Below, piece by piece: positions 1 to 7,690 of a DNA stretch of 22,344 nt (position 1 is the first letter of the stretch; each line of letters opens with the position of its first letter). This DNA comes from a virus: positions 1 through 22,344 of the IMG/VR virus record IMGVR_UViG_3300009159_002804, one strand, 5' to 3'. The position numbers and the translations under genes are program-made. The notes beneath the pieces were generated by a model. It was not told the DNA's origin and did not search any database. It saw only the letters and a list, made by a program, of their open reading frames with translations.

Positions 1-1745
1 AGAGTACGCCATACTAAGTATAACGCTTCTTTAAGACCTTCTGCCGCATTTCTTACTGTATTATCCTGTATGATTTGATTAGGACTTAGTGCCATTTGCA
101 ATTTAACACCACTATTACCAGGTGCCATGACTTCTGGATTGAATACATCTTGAGGTGTAGTCATACCAACCATGGCCATCGTATCTTGTTGAATACGATT
201 CATACCTGTTTCCAAGAAGTTTAAATTACCAGATGGAGGAGGAATTTGATAAATGTCTTTGGCTGGATCAAACTTACTAGTTAATATAAAGATAGCAGCT
301 TCACCATCTTGCAACATTTCAAAGTCTAAGTGGTCAGGATTAACACCAATACGAGGAGTAGCTGTTAGTAGACCTAATTGAATTTCAGCACGAGCAGCTG
401 ATGTAGCATATTCCTGCATAGGAATAACACTTTCTGCAATACTCATTCCGTAGAAGTTTCCAGGTAGTGGTTTTGGACACATACTAGCAACAGGAATAAA
501 CTCTACTTCTCTTGCACTAATGATATAACTACCACTATAGATTAATTCTACTAATTCTAATTCACCATCACCATCAATGTCATATCTATTCCATACGGTG
601 ACAATAGATACTTGACGAGAATCTGGATCTGCTGATGAAGCACTATTAACAGGAATACCCATAACAGGAACAGAATCGCGAGCATGAATAGCCAAGTTGT
701 TTAATACACTACCTGCTTGATAGGCACCATTCATATTGTATTCTGCAAATTCACGGAAGTTATCTAAGTCACCATGTATACTTGGATATAAATCATAGGC
801 TTCTTGAATCGTCATAGGATCATAAAAACCACAGAATGGTTGATCCTTCATTTCAGGAACAGTAGGATCGCAAATCCAATAGTGTTGTGCAATAGGATGA
901 AACTTAATATTCATTGCATAACCTGTCACTTTGTACTTTGCTTTATATATTGTATTACGAGTAATTGCTTCGTTGATAATATCTTCTTGACCTGTGACTT
1001 GCTTGTCAAACACTTCCATTTGACCAGTAGCTAATTCAGCATAGTTGCCATCTTCATCCATATTGCGCATAGATGCAACATGCTTATCTACTAATTCATT
1101 TGCTAATTCTGATTGTTGTCCACCTAATAGTTGTTTAATTTCAGCCATTGCCTTGTCCATCATAACATTTACTTGACGCTTGCTTTGGCGTAGAGTTGTC
1201 AAGCCAGATTCTGCAGCTTGTAATTCAAATGCTTTTAGTTGGTCATTGGTACCTTCACTCTCTACATAGCGTGTGACAAATTCTCGTACAGGTTTAATCA
1301 TCATCATACCATTCTTATGCATGGCAGAATCCATAACCCAGCGTTCTAAAATAAAGTGTGGGTCATTCATTTGGTTGACAACCTTGCTGACCATTTCAGT
1401 AGCTTGTCTTGCGGCTACTTCATCCCATTCTCCGTCTGGTACAAACTCAAAGTTAATTTCGCCATTAGGCATTAAACCTTTAGCAATAACTGCTGTAGCA
1501 TAATCTACAACAGGTTTAACTGTTGGATGTATGTAATCAATACCATTAACTGGTGCGGTGCTGTCCGTGACAGCTAAACACAAATAGTGATAGTCACTTG
1601 CGCGATTAACTGCATTCTTTGTACCTAGATAACGCAAGTAGGATGCCATTTTAACATCCATCAGATTTTTCATTCGCACAAAGTTGGCATTAATCTTCTT
1701 ATTCTGATTAATGTCCTGCACTGGGATATTTTTAATATCAAGCAT
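1..1745 (-). CDS. Portal protein, P22-like (partial, C-terminus beyond window)
   Basis: This frame stays open from an ATG at 1745 to the left edge, giving 581 complete codons and no stop, so the C-terminus is missing. The reading is my own translation of the reverse strand. The product should form the dodecameric ring at the capsid vertex through which DNA is packaged and ejected. Supporting signs are the large acidic/amphipathic N-terminal region, a segment around residues 430-460 (NFYGMSIAESVIPMQEY followed by an Arg-containing helix) typical of portal stem/wing regions, and a position two genes after the large terminase. The 81-aa gene separates it from the terminase. A TTAAAGGA ribosome site lies about 10 bases before the ATG. 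The P22/podovirus subtype is judged from residue patterns and length, without a search. The scaffold and major capsid genes probably follow beyond the edge. Confidence 0.85.
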   Translation of the reverse strand, partial: MLDIKNIPVQDINQNKKINANFVRMKNLMDVKMASYLRYLGTKNAVNRASDYHYLCLAVTDSTAPVNGIDYIHPTVKPVVDYATAVIAKGLMPNGEINFEFVPDGEWDEVAARQATEMVSKVVNQMNDPHFILERWVMDSAMHKNGMMMIKPVREFVTRYVESEGTNDQLKAFELQAAESGLTTLRQSKRQVNVMMDKAMAEIKQLLGGQQSELANELVDKHVASMRNMDEDGNYAELATGQMEVFDKQVTGQEDIINEAITRNTIYKAKYKVTGYAMNIKFHPIAQHYWICDPTVPEMKDQPFCGFYDPMTIQEAYDLYPSIHGDLDNFREFAEYNMNGAYQAGSVLNNLAIHARDSVPVMGIPVNSASSADPDSRQVSIVTVWNRYDIDGDGELELVELIYSGSYIISAREVEFIPVASMCPKPLPGNFYGMSIAESVIPMQEYATSAARAEIQLGLLTATPRIGVNPDHLDFEMLQDGEAAIFILTSKFDPAKDIYQIPPPSGNLNFLETGMNRIQQDTMAMVGMTTPQDVFNPEVMAPGNSGVKLQMALSPNQIIQDNTVRNAAEGLKEALYLVWRT

Positions 1746-1782
1746 TGTAATGTAGTCCTTTAACTAATATCTTATTTAGCAT

Positions 1783-2028
1783 TTAATAATATTCACCTGG
1801 AATTATGATGCGAGGTTGGCTGTCTAATACCTTTTTTGCATAAGCTCTAGCAACTTGTAGATCACAAGCTTGGCAGTATTGCGATTCATCTTCATCATCA
1901 AACTCATATATTGTATGTGGCACTTTAATTGCCATCATAGTTATTTCAAATGTCTTTGCATGTCTTTCACACATAATCAGCGGAGGTTGTTCTCCAGCCG
2001 TTGTTAAAAAACGTCCTGTCTTTTCCAT
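1783..2028 (-). CDS. 81-aa protein with paired Cys/His motif
   Basis: I do not recognise this small protein. It carries C20-x2-H23 and C52-x2-C55, a spacing compatible with a single structural zinc site bridging a central segment that is rich in Asp and Glu (residues 42-48). It sits between the large terminase (3-base gap) and the portal. An AAGGATAAGAT ribosome site precedes its ATG, and the site overlaps the end of the terminase gene. Co-transcription with terminase and portal suggests an accessory packaging or head role, but nothing in the sequence proves it. Confidence 0.7.
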   Translation of the reverse strand: MEKTGRFLTTAGEQPPLIMCERHAKTFEITMMAIKVPHTIYEFDDEDESQYCQACDLQVARAYAKKVLDSQPRIIIPGEYY

Positions 2029-2031
2029 ATC

Positions 2032-3648
2032 TTATCCTTGTGGGTTATATGCTTTCTTCCAAGCTGGTAAGTTAGACTCATCTCTTGGCTTATAATATTT
2101 ATCTCTTTGCGCAGCCATACGTTGCTGTGGAGTACGGTTATCCCATGGTTCTGCAACACCTTGTAAGCAAGCTAGAAGGGCATAACGAGCACTATCAATT
2201 GTATCATCTGGATCAGAGAAACGACCTTTCTCATCTACATAGTAGTTTTGAGCATCGCTTAGGAATTGGGTACAGTTCTCATTAACCATTAAACTACCAA
2301 CTTCTAACATCTGACGCATTTGATTAATACCATAACTCTTGTGATTGGTCACTCGTCCTTCTGCATCAGGCGGATTCATGATTGCTTTATGATATACATT
2401 AAGCTCATACGATTCAAATAGTTCTCTAATGCTGCTTGCACTCATAGTATAACGACCTTGTGTATTAGCATCTGCAGGTAAGACAATAGGTGTACCAAAT
2501 ACTTCTGGTCTTAATAGATGATTAATATACTGACTAGGTACCGCTTCTTCAATCCCTTTCACACATATTTGTTTATGTAAATATGCTGTTCTTTCATACG
2601 GCTCCCAATACATTAATGTAATAACTGTCTGGTCATTCACTAAGCCCAAGTCAAGTGCAATAACACGCTGTATATTTGGTATGCGGCCAAAGTCAATTTG
2701 ACCAGTAGTATATGTAGGCCAATGACGAAGTTGGAATACAGCACCCTTACCCATAACTGGTTTACCAGCAATACGAGCTTCTCGTTCATGTGGCAAATAA
2801 TCACGCTCTAATTGACGGCGAGTTTCTTTTAACAGGAATGGTTCACCCCATGGATCGTACTCAGGTACATCATCCCAAGCTACGCGAATAAATTCATAAC
2901 CTTCTTCTTTATTCCAGAATTTAGATACTAATCCATTAAGACCTTTAAGTGGTGTAAATGAACATAGTACCTTACCCTGTGTAGTAGCAGTACGAGTGAC
3001 AATCTCAGAAAAGAAATCATCTGGTGGTTGCTCATCAAATACTGCTAGGTTTAGTTTGAAACCTTGTAGTTGGCGTACCTCTTGCGTATAATTTGCAAAG
3101 AGTAGATAGCTGTTTGAACCCGATATATGCTTGATTTCAAGACCAATACAGTTAGCTCCATCATTCCGCATAGTATTAGTAATAATACAATCACGAGGGA
3201 TAGCACCTGTGCCCAAGTTTTCTGTAATCTTAACATCTTGTGTTCCTATTAATTCATTTTGTAATACCAATGCAACTTGAGCCCATCCTTCACCTGCAAC
3301 CATACAAGTAATAGGTTTATTAAAGCGATAACCTTCCCACCAATCAGGATACAATCCTGTCAAGTGGTAGGCAGTTTCATAACATGTACTAACAGTCTTA
3401 CCAATACGGTTAGCAGCAAGAATACCACGGCGTTCGCTATCACCAGTCTTGAAGAATTCAAATTGGTGAGCAAAAGGCCTAAAGTACTTTAGTTGATTAT
3501 ACTTCATATCATCGGCCACTTCAATTACAAGATCTTGTAGTTGATTTTGTAAGTCGGTTGGCCACATTTTATATGACGCAATCTCAGTATTGTTTGAGTC
3601 TAAAGCATAACGCAAGGCACGAGCCATAAGCGTTTCTGTTCCAATCAT
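2032..3648 (-). CDS. Terminase large subunit (TerL)
   Basis: This 538-aa packaging motor has an N-terminal ATPase domain and a C-terminal RNase H-like nuclease domain. The Walker A loop is LAANRIGKT (residues 77-85). Walker B is LAVFDEQ (201-207), with Asp205 and catalytic Glu206. A coupling-type motif SFTPLKG follows at 230-236. The nuclease domain begins with VIALDLGL (Asp333), continues with PADANTQGR (around 391-399), and a late acidic cluster (FSDPDDTIDSARYALL) can supply the remaining metal ligands. Length and motif order match P22/T4-type large terminases. The start has an AGAGGTAAT ribosome site that overlaps the stop of the preceding 59-aa gene. The TerS candidate is not adjacent but about 3 kb upstream. 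Confidence 0.95.
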   Translation of the reverse strand: MIGTETLMARALRYALDSNNTEIASYKMWPTDLQNQLQDLVIEVADDMKYNQLKYFRPFAHQFEFFKTGDSERRGILAANRIGKTVSTCYETAYHLTGLYPDWWEGYRFNKPITCMVAGEGWAQVALVLQNELIGTQDVKITENLGTGAIPRDCIITNTMRNDGANCIGLEIKHISGSNSYLLFANYTQEVRQLQGFKLNLAVFDEQPPDDFFSEIVTRTATTQGKVLCSFTPLKGLNGLVSKFWNKEEGYEFIRVAWDDVPEYDPWGEPFLLKETRRQLERDYLPHEREARIAGKPVMGKGAVFQLRHWPTYTTGQIDFGRIPNIQRVIALDLGLVNDQTVITLMYWEPYERTAYLHKQICVKGIEEAVPSQYINHLLRPEVFGTPIVLPADANTQGRYTMSASSIRELFESYELNVYHKAIMNPPDAEGRVTNHKSYGINQMRQMLEVGSLMVNENCTQFLSDAQNYYVDEKGRFSDPDDTIDSARYALLACLQGVAEPWDNRTPQQRMAAQRDKYYKPRDESNLPAWKKAYNPQG

Positions 3649-3649
3649 A

Positions 3650-3829
3650 TTACCTCTGGAATTCTATTAATGTAGATATAAAGTGTTCTAGGTCAATATC
3701 ATCTAAAGTAATATGAAAATTACCTACATCACGACCATCTTCTGTGCGAAGTAAAGTAATGAATAGGTTATCACCATACCACTTACCAAGTATATCAACT
3801 TTTGTGGTGTCATGCTTTGTTAAGTTCAT
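3650..3829 (-). CDS. 59-aa hypothetical protein upstream of TerL
   Basis: I do not recognise this small acidic protein. The frame is open further upstream, but the start at 3829 is chosen because the internal ATG has a GGAGACAGGTA ribosome site, while the longer version has no obvious one. It overlaps the preceding 107-aa gene by 20 bases and ends one base before the terminase ATG. The sequence alternates hydrophobic strands with charged turns (ILGKWYGDNLFITLLRTEDG), which suggests a small beta-sheet fold. The tight coupling suggests it is made together with the terminase. Confidence 0.6.
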   Translation of the reverse strand: MNLTKHDTTKVDILGKWYGDNLFITLLRTEDGRDVGNFHITLDDIDLEHFISTLIEFQR

Positions 3830-4133
3830 TACCTGTCTCCATAGGATAAGCGTGATGTAAGTGTGCAAGTTTATCTAATGCTACAGTTAAATCACGAATT
3901 TCTTCTGCAGTACAATTCCATGTTGTTGGATCAGACAAGTCAGTTGGCTTCTTGGTTAGAATAGCTTGTAGTCGTTCTGCAGTTAGTCTCATGCAGTGTT
4001 CAATCTGACCTGGAAAGCGTTTTAAAAACGCATCTCTATGTGCACCATTTACTTTTTGCATGATAAGCGTATCTCTTACAATACGCTCTTGCTGTGCTTG
4101 ATGGATCATACCATCACGAGCTTCGTTGTTCAT
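3810..4133 (-). CDS. 107-aa helical hypothetical protein
   Basis: Unrecognised, predicted mostly helical, with many Arg, Gln, Glu and His residues. The ATG at 4133 is chosen because it forms an ATGA overlap with the stop of the 261-aa gene. The frame extends four codons further only with a TTG. The C-terminal half (around residues 60-100) has an amphipathic helical repeat pattern (TAEEIRDLTVALDKLAHLHHAY). Its place in the terminase operon makes a packaging, head-assembly or second small-terminase-like role possible, but no family signature supports that. Confidence 0.65.
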   Translation of the reverse strand: MNNEARDGMIHQAQQERIVRDTLIMQKVNGAHRDAFLKRFPGQIEHCMRLTAERLQAILTKKPTDLSDPTTWNCTAEEIRDLTVALDKLAHLHHAYPMETGNELNKA

Positions 4134-4915
4134 TCTAAGTCCCAAGGATTACTTGCAACAGCGCTATTCAAACTTGCAAATTCACGATCAACCCATGTAT
4201 CCCAGTGATTTGACTTATTGACCTTCATTGTTTGCATCATGGCTCGTAGTTTACGACCTTGTGGAGTTAAACTTCCATCTTCACGCATAACAGTTTGTTC
4301 ACCAGTACGAGGATCAACCCATTTAATAATCTCTGGACGCTCACGACCATACTTGTCTAGTTTCATGCCATGTGGACGTTGTGCAACAGGTCCTAGGATC
4401 TCATAACTGATTTCACCTGTCTTGTATTTGCGGAAGATAACACTTACTTTCTTATCTTGCATTCGTGCTTCAAAGTCAGGATGTGGAATAGTGTTAGTCA
4501 CAAAGTAGTTTTGAACTTGATCAATATCTGGTAGATTTTTATCTTTCTCAGGTACTGGTTTTAAGTCATCAACAGGAACTAATTCAGTTCTGTCAATATA
4601 GGGATTATCACCACCAACGAATTTAAGATCTACTTCAAGGCCATTAAGCACATCCATAGCTACTTGATATTTTAACTTATTGGCACGGCCTTTTAAGTTT
4701 AAGACAATCCCTGTCTCATCAAATACAAATCTCTCAAGTTCTTTCGCCGTGGGAAAGTCAGTCATAAGACCGTCCATGTCAAAGTCTGCAGCGCCTAACG
4801 ATTTAGGTACTACAGCAGGAACAGGTTCTTTGTCAACTGGAATTACGGGAGCTTTATCGTCCCATGGATTTACCTCTACTGCTACTACAGGAGGCGTTAA
4901 ATTTTTCTTACTCAT
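4130..4915 (-). CDS. 261-aa hypothetical protein in the packaging operon
   Basis: I do not recognise a family. The first 45 residues are Pro/Val-rich and likely disordered. Residues about 50-95 (FPTAKELERFVFDETGI then helices) look like a compact domain, followed by a second Pro/Asp-rich linker (about 110-130). The C-terminal part is basic, with Lys/Arg clusters (KYGRERPEIIKWVDPRTGEQ), and ends in aromatic residues including NHWDTW. Such a layout could suit a nucleic-acid or head-assembly protein, but this is only a guess. An AAGGAAATGAA ribosome site precedes the ATG, and a strong hairpin lies just upstream (4934-4953). The stop overlaps the next start as ATGA. Confidence 0.7.
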   Translation of the reverse strand: MSKKNLTPPVVAVEVNPWDDKAPVIPVDKEPVPAVVPKSLGAADFDMDGLMTDFPTAKELERFVFDETGIVLNLKGRANKLKYQVAMDVLNGLEVDLKFVGGDNPYIDRTELVPVDDLKPVPEKDKNLPDIDQVQNYFVTNTIPHPDFEARMQDKKVSVIFRKYKTGEISYEILGPVAQRPHGMKLDKYGRERPEIIKWVDPRTGEQTVMREDGSLTPQGRKLRAMMQTMKVNKSNHWDTWVDREFASLNSAVASNPWDLE

Positions 4916-4933
4916 TTCATTTCCTTATACTAT

Positions 4934-4953
4934 AGGGAGACTAATGTCTCCCT
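4934..4953. terminator. Hairpin with 8-bp stem, terminator-like on the plus strand
   Basis: AGGGAGAC and GTCTCCCT form a perfect 8-bp stem around a TAAT loop. On the plus strand it is followed by TTTATTTA, as in an intrinsic terminator. On the minus strand, where the genes are read, it lies between the 94-aa and 261-aa genes and is followed by TATAGTATAA, a poor U-tract. It may attenuate or process the minus transcript, or stop antisense transcripts. Confidence 0.45.
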
Positions 4954-4964
4954 TTATTTACACA

Positions 4965-5249
4965 TTACTTCTTAGGTGGTTTGCCGTTAGCAACAGTAGG
5001 GTTCTTTTTAGGACCTGTATTAGTATTACTACTAATACCTTCTAAAGCAGGATTACTCTTACTTGCTGTACCACGACCACGCATTTCAAGTGCGTCTGTG
5101 ACCATCTTAGCTAGCGATGATTTCTCACCGCTAGATGTAGACTTTGCTTTTTCAAAGTCTGCTCGCTTAGAACCTGTAGCAACATTACCTGTTGTAGGTC
5201 CGCGTTTCTGGTTAATATCTTTATTACCTTGTGGATTAGTTGATTTCAT
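4965..5249 (-). CDS. 94-aa small basic protein with RGPT motif
   Basis: This protein is low in complexity, rich in Lys, Ser, Thr, Asn and Gly, and probably disordered. It contains KRGPTTGN near residues 16-23, a motif also present twice in the 97-aa protein encoded at 6469-6762. It has a good AAAAGGAAAACAAA ribosome site and lies between a structural-looking protein and the 261-aa protein. A small virion-associated or DNA-contacting protein is possible from composition and position. No enzyme motif is visible. Confidence 0.7.
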   Translation of the reverse strand: MKSTNPQGNKDINQKRGPTTGNVATGSKRADFEKAKSTSSGEKSSLAKMVTDALEMRGRGTASKSNPALEGISSNTNTGPKKNPTVANGKPPKK

Positions 5250-5261
5250 TTTGTTTTCCTT

Positions 5262-6092
5262 TTATGGTGTTGGTTCAGTAATTGCTACTTCGTCAAATGT
5301 TGTATATTGACCTGCGTTTGCAGTTGCTGTTGTAAATGCAGAACTATCAACGGTTTCAGTTAATGCTTCGTCTGTATATAGAGCAAATGTATTAGCTGTT
5401 AACACATCAACATAATATGCATTAGTACCATTAACACCAGCTGTTAATAATTGGTTCATACCAGTGACTGCTGTTGGAGTTGTTGTAGCACCAGTTGTAT
5501 TACCAGTGACAACATAACTTGTACTTACTACACCACTAATTACTGTGTATTCAATTGCTGTTGGTAGTACATTTGTAATAAGACCAGTTGCAGCACTTGT
5601 TGCTTGTGTGAATGTTTCACCAGCTTGGAATTCTGCAGTGCTGCTTGTGAATGTAAACTTATTGCCAGGATTAGTGAATAAGATAACACCTTCGTCAGCT
5701 AGTGTAATTGGCATTGTAGTGACTGCAGGTAATGAGATGTTAGTCACAGTACCAGCTGTTGGGATTGTTCCACCAACTTTGTAAATTGTAATACTCTTAT
5801 TACCAGAAACTCTAGCAACTCTTACTACACCACCTGCTGCGAAAGTACCACTACCAGCTGTAGAAGTAATATTACTACCTGAAACTAAACCAGCTACTGA
5901 AGCCATGTTTGTGATTTCTGCTGTCCATGGTGCATTTGCTGTACCACTACCGGTGACTGTACCTATTGTACCAGTTGCACTAACAATAGTTGCTGTGACT
6001 GGAACTGTGACCACTGCTGGATCTGCTTTTGTAATACTTGCAATTGGATTTGCGTATAAATTTGGAATAATATCCGTTCTGATGACTGTCAT
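5262..6092 (-). CDS. 276-aa Thr/Gly/Ala-rich virion structural protein
   Basis: The protein is dominated by Thr, Val, Ala and Gly with short beta-strand patterns and almost no long helices, typical of phage head-decoration, fibre or adhesin modules. Two module-like segments are visible. One, about residues 45-100, reads TGTIGTVTGSGTAN onward. The other, about 205-260, contains NAYYVDVLTANTFALYTDEA, a pattern used in phage tail and decoration proteins. No Cys and few charged residues are present. The ribosome site AGGAGAATAAAC overlaps the stop of the preceding 124-aa gene, so translation is coupled. The virion role is inferred from composition and neighbours; whether it sits on head or tail is unknown. 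Confidence 0.7.
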   Translation of the reverse strand: MTVIRTDIIPNLYANPIASITKADPAVVTVPVTATIVSATGTIGTVTGSGTANAPWTAEITNMASVAGLVSGSNITSTAGSGTFAAGGVVRVARVSGNKSITIYKVGGTIPTAGTVTNISLPAVTTMPITLADEGVILFTNPGNKFTFTSSTAEFQAGETFTQATSAATGLITNVLPTAIEYTVISGVVSTSYVVTGNTTGATTTPTAVTGMNQLLTAGVNGTNAYYVDVLTANTFALYTDEALTETVDSSAFTTATANAGQYTTFDEVAITEPTP

Positions 6093-6094
6093 GT

Positions 6095-6469
6095 TTATTC
6101 TCCTATGGGTGTAATGACGATTATTGCTGTGCTATCATTAGTGATACCACTGATAACACAACTTCCGGTGCCATCATTAAATGCTGAACTTGCTACATTA
6201 CCACCTTGTGCAATTAGTTCTACAACTACTGAACTAAATGGTGCAATAAAGAAGCAATTACCTATTGTACTAGAACCAGGAACTGTAATTGTTCCTGCGG
6301 CTGTAGCAACCTTGACGAATACGCCAGTGCTGTTGCTAATGTTGTCAATTTTAATATAACGAGGTTGCGCGCCATTTGGTAATGGATTACGAACAATATC
6401 CCAAGTTAAGTTTGCTTGAGTTGTAGAACAACCTAATGCTAAGTTGTCTAAGACATTACTGATTTGCAT
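6095..6469 (-). CDS. 124-aa small beta-rich structural protein
   Basis: This short protein has repeated hydrophobic strands and Gly/Ser/Thr turns (YIKIDNISNSTGVFVKVA; FFIAPFSSVVVELIAQGG), consistent with a single beta-sandwich, as in head-decoration or fibre-associated proteins. Its start overlaps the stop of the 97-aa gene as TAATG, and an AAAGGA site lies about 14 bases upstream. It pairs with the next gene (276 aa), which has similar composition. Function is inferred from fold pattern and context only. Confidence 0.65.
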   Translation of the reverse strand: MQISNVLDNLALGCSTTQANLTWDIVRNPLPNGAQPRYIKIDNISNSTGVFVKVATAAGTITVPGSSTIGNCFFIAPFSSVVVELIAQGGNVASSAFNDGTGSCVISGITNDSTAIIVITPIGE

Positions 6470-6762
6470 TATAGTTGATTTCCTTTAGTAGGACCACGAC
6501 CAAAGTTAAATGTTTCTTTACCAGTTTTTGGCATTGCTGTAGTAGCACCATCACCTACTGCTTGGCGTTGTTGTGATTTACCAGCAAACATTTCTTTACC
6601 GCAACTTGGCATTGATGTTCCGCCACCAGTAGGTCCACGACCTTTATTGATTAGCGCATCAGAATTTGTTTTAGTATGTTGATTGCCACTATACTTATTT
6701 GTGCCACGACTAAATCCTGGTTCAGAGGCGCCAGTGGCTGGGTTTACTTTTTCAAATTTCAT
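6469..6762 (-). CDS. 97-aa Gly/Lys-rich protein with internal repeats
   Basis: This is a basic, low-complexity protein. It has two copies of a short repeat, MPSCGKEMFAG and MPKTGKETFNFG, and two GRGPT motifs, at about residues 42-46 and 88-92. The RGPT-x-GN element recurs in the 94-aa protein at 4965-5249, so the two small proteins may share ancestry or a binding partner. It is preceded by an AAAAGGAAAATCAAA ribosome site and lies directly after the TerS-like gene. I cannot assign a function. Confidence 0.65.
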   Translation of the reverse strand: MKFEKVNPATGASEPGFSRGTNKYSGNQHTKTNSDALINKGRGPTGGGTSMPSCGKEMFAGKSQQRQAVGDGATTAMPKTGKETFNFGRGPTKGNQL

Positions 6763-6797
6763 TTTGATTTTCCTTTTTTAGCCGTTTTGGCATATTG

Positions 6798-7139
6798 TTA
6801 TTTATCGGTTTCTACACCAGTAAGTTTAGCAAGAGCTTCTGCAAATGCTAGCTTTTTAGCTTCAACCGCGTCAGCACTATCAGTGACTTCAATTTTAGCT
6901 AAACTATTCATTACTTTATTTAGTATAAGGTTATGATACTTTAGTAGTAGTTGTTTATCATGACTATCTCTTGCTTCTAAGAAGTCCTGTATTAATAACT
7001 GCTCATATTCTTGTTTTGATTGGGCGTGAACTTGGCTTAGCAATCCTTCAATTGTAATAAGGTTCTTACCGCCAGGTTTACGACCAGCACCTGGTCTGGC
7101 TCCACCCATTTTCTTTACTTTGTTTTCTTTCTGTTCCAT
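6798..7139 (-). CDS. Terminase small subunit-like protein
   Basis: After ten mostly charged residues the protein has MGGARPGAGRKPGGKN (residues 11-26), an N-terminal signature often seen in phage small terminases and related DNA-binding proteins. A helical segment follows (about 30-105). The 113-aa length fits a small terminase, which recognises the packaging site and recruits the large subunit. Against this, it is separated from TerL by about 3 kb of other genes, and no helix-turn-helix can be proved by eye. The ATG at 7139 has no good ribosome site. An internal ATG at 7109, directly before the GGARPGAG motif, is an alternative start. The gene is divergent from the GNAT-like gene, and a 17-bp palindrome lies between them. 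Confidence 0.65.
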   Translation of the reverse strand: MEQKENKVKKMGGARPGAGRKPGGKNLITIEGLLSQVHAQSKQEYEQLLIQDFLEARDSHDKQLLLKYHNLILNKVMNSLAKIEVTDSADAVEAKKLAFAEALAKLTGVETDK

Positions 7140-7143
7140 ACTT

Positions 7144-7160
7144 TATTTATTAAATAAATA
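7144..7160. promoter_or_regulatory. 17-bp perfect palindrome between divergent genes
   Basis: TATTTATTAAATAAATA is a perfect palindrome about a central A. It lies between the TerS-like gene (minus) and the only plus-strand gene. It contains AATAAATA on both strands, close to the -10-type TATAAATA late-promoter box of T4-like phages. It could be a promoter or a dimer-binding operator controlling the plus-strand gene, whose ATG is 20 bases further on. Chance is possible in such AT-rich DNA. Confidence 0.4.
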
Positions 7161-7180
7161 CTCTATTAATAGGAAATGAA

Positions 7181-7690
7181 ATGCAATACACTTGGAAACT
7201 CGCTACTCCTGCTGACAGCCAGGATATAATGAATCTGAACCTGATGGTTCAATATGAAGTAGATACTATCTTTAACTTCAACCCTAATGTGTTATCACAC
7301 CACATTGTCTCTGCGCTCGTAAATCAATTCTACTCTGGTAGAAGCGACCTAATTGCAACTGCAAGAGATGAAAACAATCGTTTGTTAGCATACACTTGGG
7401 TTAAGACCGGAGAACACAGCATGTGGAGCAACGAAGAAGTTGCTACAGTGCGAATGGCTCATGTAGACCCTAACCTAAGTGTTCGTCGTCGTATATTACT
7501 GCTAGATGAGATGATTGAGTTATGGGAAAGATTCGCACAACTTCATGATATACCTATCATCCATAGCAACACACTGCGACAAGAACAAGCAGTATTCCTT
7601 AAACTACATAGTAGAGCAGGTTATATTATAAGAGGAAGTGTTGCTTATAAGCGAACAAACTTATTATATAAACCTACTAAACTATTCTAA
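7181..7690 (+). CDS. GNAT-like acetyltransferase, only plus-strand gene
   Basis: The 169-aa length and pattern fit the GNAT fold: an N-terminal strand/helix (WKLATPADSQDIMNL), a middle strand (LIATARDENNRLLAYTWVK), then a strand and helix around residues 85-115 (ATVRMAHVDPN onward). A C-terminal IHSNTLRQEQ..FLKLHSRAGYIIRGSVAYKR resembles the usual N-x(n)-Y/F-G end. The pyrophosphate loop is unusual: VRRRILLLDEM replaces the common R/Q-x-x-G-x-G/A, so acetyl-CoA binding may be altered. An AGGAAATGAA ribosome site precedes the ATG. Orientation is opposite to all neighbours, and the end overlaps the convergent Dps-like gene by 9 bases. It could modify a host or virion protein; the substrate is unknown. 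Confidence 0.65.
   Translation: MQYTWKLATPADSQDIMNLNLMVQYEVDTIFNFNPNVLSHHIVSALVNQFYSGRSDLIATARDENNRLLAYTWVKTGEHSMWSNEEVATVRMAHVDPNLSVRRRILLLDEMIELWERFAQLHDIPIIHSNTLRQEQAVFLKLHSRAGYIIRGSVAYKRTNLLYKPTKLF

Noticed and set aside
4926-4941. Plus-strand ACTATAGGGAGA, identical to the core of the T7 RNA polymerase promoter
   Set aside because: The upstream specificity region of the T7 promoter does not match. It would drive antisense transcription, and the GGGAGA is explained by the hairpin stem.
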